Below are positions 58,385 to 64,000 of a DNA stretch of 64,000 nucleotides, piece after piece. Source of the stretch: Didemnitutus sp047777955 (GTDB taxonomy: Bacteria > Verrucomicrobiota > Verrucomicrobiia > Opitutales > Opitutaceae). The translations under genes and the position numbers were made by a program. The number at the start of each line of letters is the position of its first letter. Positions within the stretch are counted from its first letter, which is position 1. The notes under the pieces are model-generated. The model was given only the letters and a program-made list of their open reading frames with translations. It did not search any database and was not told where the DNA came from. The DNA lies in contig NZ_CP180537.1 in the NCBI RefSeq assembly GCF_047777955.1, positions 4,402,001 to 4,466,000 on the forward strand, written 5' to 3'.

Positions 58385-59932
58385 ATGCGCCCTCTCGCCG
58401 AAACCTCCGCCTCCTCCGCCCCGGCCAAGTCGCCGCCCAGCGAGCAGAACCTCCGCTTCATCCTCGGCCTCAAGCTCAGCCAGCTGCGCAAGCAAAAGGG
58501 CCTCCCGCTCAAGGACGTCGCTGCGCGCGCCGACCTCGCCATCTCCTACCTCAACGAGATCGAGAAGGGCAAAAAATACCCCAAGCCCGAGAAGATCCTC
58601 GCCCTGGCCAAGGCGCTGGGCACGACCTACGACGAACTCGTCTCGCTTCAGCTCGGCGAGAAACTGCACCCGCTCTCGGGCGTGCTGAAGTCGGGCGTGC
58701 TCGAGGAGATCCCGCTCGAGGTCTTCGGCCTCACCCCCACCGGCCTGCTCGAGATGATGGCCGCCTCGCCGGAGAAGATCAGCGCGCTCTTCGACACCTT
58801 CGTGAAGATCGCCCACCGCTTCGACGTCACGATCGAGCACCTGCTGCTCGCGGCCATGCGCTCCTACGTCGAGCAGAACCAGAACTATTTCGAGGACATC
58901 GAGCTCGCGGCGGAGAAGTTCCGCAAGGAGCACGAGTGGGCGCGCACCCAGACCCCCGACCTGGCCCGGCTCCGCGAGCACCTCACCCAGCGCCACGGCT
59001 ACACCATCGACGACGCGGCCCTCGCCGCGCGCCCCGACCTGCAGGACATGCGCGCCGTGACCTTCGGCGCCGAGAGCCAGCATCCGCGGATGTTCCTCAA
59101 CTCCCGGCTCTCGCTCTGGCAGCAGGCCTTCCTCCTCGCCCGCGAGATCGGCTACCGCGAGATGGGACTGGTCGAGCCGATGACGACCTCGCCGATCGTG
59201 AAGGTCGCCTCGTTCGACCAGCTGCTGAACAATTTCCGCGCCTCCTACTTCGCCGGCGCCATGCTGCTCGACCGCCACCTCCTCGTCTCCGACCTGCGCC
59301 AGTTCTTCACCCGCACGCAGTGGGACGGCAACATGCTCGTCGCGATCAACCGCCGCTACCAGGCGACGCCCGAGATGTTCTTCCACCGCCTCTCGCAGAT
59401 CGTGCCGCGCTTCTTCGGGCTGGAGCAGATGTATTTCGTGCGCTTCGACCACACCCGCGGCACCACCGACGTGCGCATCGGCAAGGAGCTGCACTACCAG
59501 CGCATGCACGGCACGCACAGCGTGGGCGTGAACGAGCACTACTGCCGCCGCTGGGTCTCGCTCCGCTCGCTGATCGAGCTCGACGCCCGCCGCGCCCGCG
59601 AGGGCTCGGCGCTGATCGTCGCCGGCGCCCAGCGCTCGCGCTTCTACGCCAGCAACGACGAGTATTTCTCCATCTCCCTCGCGCACCCGCGCTCGGCCAA
59701 CCCCGAGATGAACTCGTGCGTCACCCTCGGCTTCGTGATGAACGACGCGCTCAAGAAGTCGGTGAACTTCTGGAACGACCCGACGTTGCCGACCTCGCTC
59801 GTGGGCGACACCTGCGAGCGCTGCGGCATCGCCGACTGCGAGTCGCGCGCCGTGCCCGCCCTCATCCGCCAGCGCGAGGACCGCCGCGCGCGGCAGCTCG
59901 CGGCGCTGGCGCAGCTCCAGGTCGAGCGCTGA
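58385..59932 (+). CDS. ScfR/RamB-type regulator: XRE HTH plus degenerate IrrE-like and DUF2083 domains
   Basis: A 515-residue transcriptional regulator. Residues 24-80 hold an XRE helix-turn-helix (KLSQLRKQKGLPLKDVAARADLAISYLNEIEKGKKYP). The middle has a degenerate ImmA/IrrE-like domain: AFLLAREIGYREMG stands where the metallopeptidase HExxH would be, so protease activity is unlikely. The C-terminal short-chain-fatty-acyl domain (DUF2083) ends with CERCGIADCESRAVPA, a Cys cluster that may bind metal. Relatives such as RamB and PrpR control acetate, propionate and glyoxylate-cycle genes in response to acyl-CoA. Its place beside the beta-oxidation locus makes that locus its likely target. Confidence 0.88.
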   Translation: MRPLAETSASSAPAKSPPSEQNLRFILGLKLSQLRKQKGLPLKDVAARADLAISYLNEIEKGKKYPKPEKILALAKALGTTYDELVSLQLGEKLHPLSGVLKSGVLEEIPLEVFGLTPTGLLEMMAASPEKISALFDTFVKIAHRFDVTIEHLLLAAMRSYVEQNQNYFEDIELAAEKFRKEHEWARTQTPDLARLREHLTQRHGYTIDDAALAARPDLQDMRAVTFGAESQHPRMFLNSRLSLWQQAFLLAREIGYREMGLVEPMTTSPIVKVASFDQLLNNFRASYFAGAMLLDRHLLVSDLRQFFTRTQWDGNMLVAINRRYQATPEMFFHRLSQIVPRFFGLEQMYFVRFDHTRGTTDVRIGKELHYQRMHGTHSVGVNEHYCRRWVSLRSLIELDARRAREGSALIVAGAQRSRFYASNDEYFSISLAHPRSANPEMNSCVTLGFVMNDALKKSVNFWNDPTLPTSLVGDTCERCGIADCESRAVPALIRQREDRRARQLAALAQLQVER

Positions 59933-59943
59933 GGAGCGCGGCG

Positions 59944-60642
59944 CTAGATGCGCCGTAGCGCCGTGCCCGGCACCCGGCGGGCCGGCACGCTGTCCGGCAG
60001 CGGCGACGCGGCGGCGCGCTTCGCCTTCGGGGTGTAGAACGCCTGCACGGCGAAGATCATGTCGATGTCGTCCTGGCTGCGCGAGGCCTTCACCGCGCAA
60101 CCGAGGAAGCGCAGCTTCGTGCTGACGATGTTTTCGCGGTGGCCCGGCGAATTCATCCAGGCCTCGACCACGGCCCGCGCGAAGCTCTCGTAGGTGTGAA
60201 CCCGAGCGGGCCGGCCGGTGCTCGTTTCGCGCAGCGTCGGATCGTTCTTCAGGTGGTAGACGCCCGTGCCCCGCGGCAGGTCGTAGAGGGGAATCCGCGC
60301 GATGTTCTCGGCCACGTATTCGGGGTCGAGCCCGGCGAACTTCACGCGGTCGAGCGGCGTGGCGATGAGCGGAAAGGGGTTGGTGTGGCTCGGCGGGCGG
60401 AACACCGAGCCAAGCCGCGCCTGCGTCCCGGCCGCGTCGTCGAGCTTCGGCTCGGCGCCGAAGGGCTTCAGGCCGAGCTGCGCCCGCACCCGGTTCGTCT
60501 CCTCGAAGATCGCCCGCGCCAGCCGCGCTTCGTCGAGCGCGTCGGCCCGGATCGGATCGCCGGGCTCGGCGGCGGACGCGCCGGCCGCCCCGAAGCCGAG
60601 GAGGACGAGGGCGAGGATCCGGCAGGCGTGGACGAGCGACAT
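59944..60642 (-). CDS. Exported CAP-superfamily (SCP/PR-1) protein
   Basis: A 232-residue protein with a signal peptide (cleavage near ASA-AEP, residue 25) and a CAP/SCP domain. Marks are FEETNRVRAQLGLKPF near the start, YVAENIARIPL with the conserved Glu-Asn, and VEAWMNSPGHRENIVS, the CAP box with its His. Bacterial CAP proteins bind lipids or calcium or act in the cell envelope; the function here is unknown. It converges on the ScfR gene (11-base gap). The C-terminal 30 residues are a Pro/Arg-rich tail. Confidence 0.87.
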   Translation of the reverse strand: MSLVHACRILALVLLGFGAAGASAAEPGDPIRADALDEARLARAIFEETNRVRAQLGLKPFGAEPKLDDAAGTQARLGSVFRPPSHTNPFPLIATPLDRVKFAGLDPEYVAENIARIPLYDLPRGTGVYHLKNDPTLRETSTGRPARVHTYESFARAVVEAWMNSPGHRENIVSTKLRFLGCAVKASRSQDDIDMIFAVQAFYTPKAKRAAASPLPDSVPARRVPGTALRRI

Positions 60643-60721
60643 CGCACCGGCAAAAGACGGCGATTCGGCCGGCTGTCAAACTCCCGCCTCGCTGCGCGGA
60701 GGAGCCGCGGCGGCGCGGGCG

Positions 60722-60749
60722 CAAAAAGGCCGCGCGGGAACGCGCGGCC
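60722..60749 (-). terminator. Intrinsic terminator of the lpoB-ycfL operon
   Basis: Stem GGCCGCGCG (60728-60736) with CGCGCGGCC (60741-60749), loop GGAA, followed on minus by TTTTT. It lies 22 bases past the stop of the last gene of the operon. Confidence 0.92.
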
Positions 60750-60771
60750 GGGAGCCGGAGCGGCAGGGCGG

Positions 60772-61743
60772 TTACTTGCCGCCCAGGGCCATGTCCTCCA
60801 TCAGAGCGAGCGCGGTGGCCTCGGCGATGTCGTGGACATCGAAGCGGTTGACGATGCGGCCGGCGTCGCGGTCCTTGCCCAGCACGTCGCGCGAGCTGGC
60901 CTGGCCGATGATGGCGGAGTCGCTGAGGCGGATCGCCGTGGCCTGGATGTCGGGCACGACGGTCGTCTGGTCGCCGGAGACCTTCGGCAGCAGCACCTCG
61001 CGGCTGGAGATCAGCACCTCGATGACGACATCGGCGACCTTGCCGAGCGCCTCGCGGTCCTTGCGCGCCTGCTCGTTGCCGGAGGCGGTGAAGTGGTCGA
61101 AGGGCTTGTCGGCGATCAGGGCCGCGGCGACGCGCTGGTCGGCGAGCGACGCGCCGGCGGCGCGGAACGGCCGGCCGAAGAGGCGCTCGACGTCGCGCAC
61201 GGTCTGCCGGTCGGCGAGCGTTTCCTTGGCGGCGTCCTTGGCCTCGAAGGTGTTCTCGGCGGAGACATGCTCCTTGGAGGCGGTCGTGGTGCCGCGGCCG
61301 AGCGGGGCGGCGGGCACGGACGAGGCGCTGCCGTTCACGTTGACCTGCACCTGCGGGGCGCCCTGCGGCGCGGCGGCGTCGACGTCGCTCTTGGTCTCGG
61401 CGCGGTCGGCCTCGGTGCGCTCGGTGCGCTTGGTCAGGCGGAGGCCGGAATTGGCGTCGATGAGCTCGCGGTTGACGTAGAAAAGCAGGCGGGGCTTGCC
61501 GAGCTTGGCGTAGGCCTCGGCGAACTTGTCGACCACGGCGCGGGCCTGGTCGGGCGGGATGATGGCGCGGTTCTCGGGCGCGTAGAGCTTCTGGCCGCTG
61601 TCGGCCGGCGCGAGCGAGGGCGGCGTGCCGGCGGGGACCTGCTGGACGACCGGCGGGCGCTCGCCGGCGGTGGCGGGCTGGTTCTGCGCGAACCCGGCGG
61701 TGGCGCCGGCGGCGAGGGCGAGGAAAGCGAGGGTGGTTTTCAT
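60772..61743 (-). CDS. Exported hypothetical protein, companion of lpoB-ycfL
   Basis: A 323-residue exported protein with a signal peptide (MKTTLAFLALAAGATAGFA, cleavage near residue 19). A Pro/Gln-rich linker, a helical part with IIPPDQARAVVDKFAEAYAKLGKPRLLFYVNREL and a late LISSREVLLPKVSGDQTTVVPDIQATAIRLSDSAII segment are visible. The strand GKPRLLFYVNR with the later VVPDIQ and DAGRIVNRFDVHDIAEATALALM recalls the CsgG/LpoB-like periplasmic fold, so it may be a diverged relative of LpoB. No established name. It is the last gene of the operon, 16 bases after ycfL. Confidence 0.75.
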   Translation of the reverse strand: MKTTLAFLALAAGATAGFAQNQPATAGERPPVVQQVPAGTPPSLAPADSGQKLYAPENRAIIPPDQARAVVDKFAEAYAKLGKPRLLFYVNRELIDANSGLRLTKRTERTEADRAETKSDVDAAAPQGAPQVQVNVNGSASSVPAAPLGRGTTTASKEHVSAENTFEAKDAAKETLADRQTVRDVERLFGRPFRAAGASLADQRVAAALIADKPFDHFTASGNEQARKDREALGKVADVVIEVLISSREVLLPKVSGDQTTVVPDIQATAIRLSDSAIIGQASSRDVLGKDRDAGRIVNRFDVHDIAEATALALMEDMALGGK

Positions 61744-61759
61744 GGTGCAACGGCGCGGC

Positions 61760-62182
61760 TCAGCGCGCCTGGCGGACGGCGACGGTGTATTTGCGCGCCG
61801 CGTTGGTGTGGGCGACGAAGCGCATCGCCTCGGTGGCGTTCTCGCCGAGGATCAGCGTCTGCCACGGCGTCTCGTCGCCGGTGGAGAAGCCGGCGTCGTC
61901 CTTGAACACGCAGCGGATCTGGACCTGGATGCGGCGGTTCTCGCGGTTCTTGACGTTGGCCACGACCTCGAGCCGGCCGTCCTCGCCGATGCGCTCCTGC
62001 AGGCCGGTGCAGGTGACGGAGATCTGCGTCGGACGGTCCATGAGCACGAATTTCTCCGTGTTCTCGAGCGTGTAGCGCGTGGTGTCCTGCGGCAGAAACG
62101 GGCCGGGCTCGTGCTGGCAGCCCGCGAGGAGCGCGGCGGCGGTCAGCGCGGCGAGGCAGAGGGGCGTCTTGACGTTGTTCAT
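61760..62182 (-). CDS. ycfL: YcfL-family lipoprotein (DUF1425)
   Basis: A 140-residue lipoprotein. The lipobox is LAALTAAALLAGC with the lipidated Cys near residue 22. The mature domain is an immunoglobulin-like beta sandwich of the YcfL/DUF1425 type (VEVVANVKNRENRRIQVQIRCVFKDDAGF, then WQTLILGENATEAMRFVA). In Enterobacteria ycfL lies next to lpoB (ycfM), the activator of PBP1b; the same link is seen here. Function is unknown, but it probably works at the outer membrane with LpoB and the COG3014 lipoprotein. Confidence 0.85.
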   Translation of the reverse strand: MNNVKTPLCLAALTAAALLAGCQHEPGPFLPQDTTRYTLENTEKFVLMDRPTQISVTCTGLQERIGEDGRLEVVANVKNRENRRIQVQIRCVFKDDAGFSTGDETPWQTLILGENATEAMRFVAHTNAARKYTVAVRQAR

Positions 62183-62231
62183 GGCTGGTCGGTCTGGTGT
62201 TGAGATGTTGGACAGCGCCATCGGGGAAAGT

Positions 62232-63438
62232 TCACCCGGCGGCGGGGTTTTTGCTAATTCGCTGAGAAACACGACGGTGTCGCGGTCGCCGGCGGCGGGG
62301 ACGTGGAGCGTAAATTCGCGGGTGTGGGCCTCGATGACGCGGCCGTCGGCGCCGAGGTATTCGATCGCGGCGGCGTGGTCGCCGGCGCGCAGGCGCAGCG
62401 CGGTGAAGCCGAGGTAGCGCGGGAGGTTGTCCCAGGCGCGGATATCGGCGCGCGCCACGGTGGCGGCGGAAAGGACCTTGCTGAAGGCGCCGAGGGCGGC
62501 GAGGGCCAGGGCCGTTTGGTCGGAGCCGCGGCCGCTCTCGCCTTCGGCGCGTTTGCGCTCGGCCTCGTTGTGGGCGATAACGGCGCCGAGGAGGGACACG
62601 TCGCCGACGACGTCGGTCGTGCCCTTGAACACGGCCTTGTTGCCGAGGATGTAGTCCATCACGCGGCCGCCGCGGGTGGTGGCCTGGAAGTAGAGGTCGT
62701 CCCACGGCGCGAGGGCGACGGTCTGCCCGTCGACGCGCAGGCGCGCGCTGGTGGCGGCGGACGGCGGATCGGAAAAGCGCAGCTTCTCGCCGTAGGTGCC
62801 GTCGGCGAACTTCAGCGGGCCGCGGCCCCACTCGGCGAAGACGAGGACGTTGGCCTGCGGATCGTAGGGGGCAGCGGGTGCCTGGCGCTCTTCTCCGCCC
62901 GGGCGAAGGCGTCGCTGCCGTCGGCCGCGAGCTTCGCGCTGGCGAGGCCGTCGAGGTAGTCGAGCAGCACGTAGTCGGCGCGGTAGTCGCCCTCCTCGGC
63001 GACGCTGTCGAGCAACTGGCCGGAGCGGAAGCAGGCGCGGGCGTTGTCGGGCTCGCCGTCGCGCCAGTAGAGGATGGCGCGGTAATAGTAGGCCATGACG
63101 CGCTCGTAGGGCTCGCCGATGAAGGTCTTGCGCTCCTCGCCCGACCAGAGCGAGCGGGCGCGCTGGGCGTCCGCGCGATCGGCGAGGATGCCGCCCATGG
63201 TGAGGATGGCGTCGTCGAAGCGCTGCTTGGCCTCGTCGTCGCGGCCGGCGCGGAGGGCGGCGAGGCCGAGGCGGTATTGCCACAGGACCTTGTCGCGCAC
63301 GAGGGTGCCGGCGAGCTTGGGGTCGTCGGTGACGAGCGGCTGGTCGGTGGGCAGCGCGGGGCCGACGCAGCCGGTGAGGGTGACGAGGACGGCCACGAGC
63401 AGGAGCGCCCGTGGCCCGATGGAACGGAGACGCGACAT
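62232..63438 (-). CDS. COG3014-type TPR lipoprotein (two frameshifts as sequenced)
   Basis: About 402 residues when repaired. Signal peptide with lipobox LVTLTGC near residue 23, then helical repeats (YRLGLAALRAGRDDEAKQRFDDAIL, RVMAYYYRAILYWRDGEPDNARACFR) and a C-terminal beta-rich part with VLVFAEWGRGPLKFA and FTALRLRAGDHAAAIEYLG. This matches COG3014, found beside lpoB and ycfL in several Gram-negatives. The frame breaks at G5 62867-62871 (a C on minus) and, near the end, at T5 62248-62252. Without the second repair the frame would run into ycfL. With it, the stop is at 62232. The first break is clear; the second is less certain. Confidence 0.75.
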
Positions 63439-63477
63439 CGCGCGAAAGTGAGCACGGCAAAGCGCCGTGCGTCACGC

Positions 63478-64000
63478 TCAACGATACGCCGCGTCCTCGA
63501 GACCCTGCTTCTTGATCTCGGCGGAGCTCTCCCAGACGATCTCGCTGGTGCGGGCGTCGGTGAGGCGGAAGGTGTAGAGCACGTAGTCGCTCACGCCCTG
63601 CGAGGTGCGGGTGGTGAGGCTCTGGAGCTTGCCGGTGAGGAAGTAGTCGGCGCCGCGGAACTCGACGACGTTGGGGTCGGCGCTGGCGGTGACTTGGCCG
63701 CTCATCTTGAGCTCACGCTCGCGCTCGAGGGTCTTCATCATCTCGCGGTCGAGGAAGCGCACGTGGCCGGCGGCCTTCTCGTTCAGCTGCGAGCGGATGC
63801 GGGTGAGGAAGATGTCCTTGTTGATCGGGAAGCGCGTCTCGTTGACGACCGGCTCGAGCACCACGCGGGGCGTGACCTTGGCGGCGGCGATCTCGGGGAT
63901 GCCGAGGATGCCGCGCGACATCTTGTCGGTGACGGCGACGAGGTCCTGGGACTCGACGCCGGTGCCGGCGACGAAGCCGCGTTCATCGGGGCGCATTTCC
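63478..64000 (-). CDS. lpoB: LpoB-like penicillin-binding-protein activator, N-terminus beyond window
   Basis: The last 170 or so residues of an LpoB/YcfM-like outer-membrane lipoprotein that stimulates peptidoglycan synthase PBP1b through the periplasm. Marks are TPRVVLEPVVNETRFPINKDIFLTRIR, VRFLDREMMKTLERER, DYFLTGKLQSLTTRTSQ and YTFRLTDARTSEIVWESSAEIKKQG, the conserved Trp-Glu and Lys-Lys-Gln-Gly end. The signal peptide and lipobox should lie right of base 64000; the ATG at 63996 in this frame is probably internal. It heads the operon with COG3014, ycfL and the exported companion. Confidence 0.88.
   Translation of the reverse strand, partial: EMRPDERGFVAGTGVESQDLVAVTDKMSRGILGIPEIAAAKVTPRVVLEPVVNETRFPINKDIFLTRIRSQLNEKAAGHVRFLDREMMKTLERERELKMSGQVTASADPNVVEFRGADYFLTGKLQSLTTRTSQGVSDYVLYTFRLTDARTSEIVWESSAEIKKQGLEDAAYR

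Noticed and set aside
58364..61750. Minus-strand frame of 1128 codons over the ScfR gene
   Set aside because: Composition (strings of Glu/Ala/Gly/Arg with His) is that of the antisense of a GC-rich gene. The plus-strand regulator and the minus-strand genes at 59944 and 60772 are family matches in other frames.
1..64000. CRISPR arrays, tRNA or rRNA genes, transposases, phage genes
   Set aside because: I looked for regular spaced repeats, cloverleaf-like segments, and DDE, tyrosine or serine recombinase motifs and saw none.

Overview
The window reads as a chromosomal segment of a GC-rich, aerobic Gram-negative heterotroph. My best guess is Verrucomicrobiota, family Opitutaceae or close. The basis is gene content (long DERA-type DeoC, ETF and beta-oxidation genes, an LpoB/YcfL/COG3014 outer-membrane operon, a type IV prepilin peptidase), intergenic palindromes of the ACCACAGAGGCACAGAG type, and start codons preceded by C/T-rich leaders instead of GGAGG. 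No rRNA, tRNA, CRISPR array, transposase, integrase or phage gene is visible, so this looks like core chromosome and not an island.

Layout. 1-7.5 kb: a cut-off LytS-type sensor kinase, a PfkB sugar kinase, a YdeI-like protein, a LysR regulator divergent from cupin, alcohol dehydrogenase and YciI genes, a front-end-type desaturase, a VOC protein and a TfoX-C protein. 7.5-13.1 kb (minus): DeoC, a full aldehyde dehydrogenase, a POT peptide transporter and a short ALDH-like protein without catalytic residues, together resembling a split ALDH16 working with deoxyribose-phosphate aldolase. 13.1-22.6 kb: a secreted propeller, thioesterase, FMN reductase, RarD, SGNH hydrolase, FKBP, DacC, uracil-DNA glycosylase, DEAD-box helicase, RRM protein and DUF3016. 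22.8-30.9 kb (plus): an eight-gene membrane-lipid cluster (delta-9-type desaturase, FAD oxidoreductase, DUF1365, CFA synthase, DUF1475, DUF2062, DUF1295, second CFA-type methyltransferase). 30.9-44.7 kb: housekeeping genes (EEP nuclease, EamA, TlpA, LysR, YggS, SirB1-like, AroE, PilD, YgfZ, DAHP synthase, malate dehydrogenase, Nudix). 44.7-59.9 kb: a fatty-acid oxidation locus (glutaryl-CoA-type and large acyl-CoA dehydrogenases, EtfA/EtfB, a split membrane ETF:quinone oxidoreductase, FadJ, thiolase, acyl-CoA ligase-like protein, hotdog protein, HSDL2-like SDR, ScfR/RamB-type regulator). 59.9-64 kb (minus): CAP protein, then lpoB, COG3014, ycfL and an exported companion.

How the genes cooperate. 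Acyl chains are activated, oxidised by acyl-CoA dehydrogenases, FadJ and thiolase, and electrons leave through ETF to a membrane Fe-S/cytochrome pair. The lipid cluster would modify acyl chains already in phospholipid. DeoC would feed acetaldehyde to the ALDH pair.

Caution on quality. Seven genes are broken by eleven apparent frameshifts, and every one is repaired by adding one base to a short homopolymer. I read these as sequencing or assembly errors and annotate the genes as whole.
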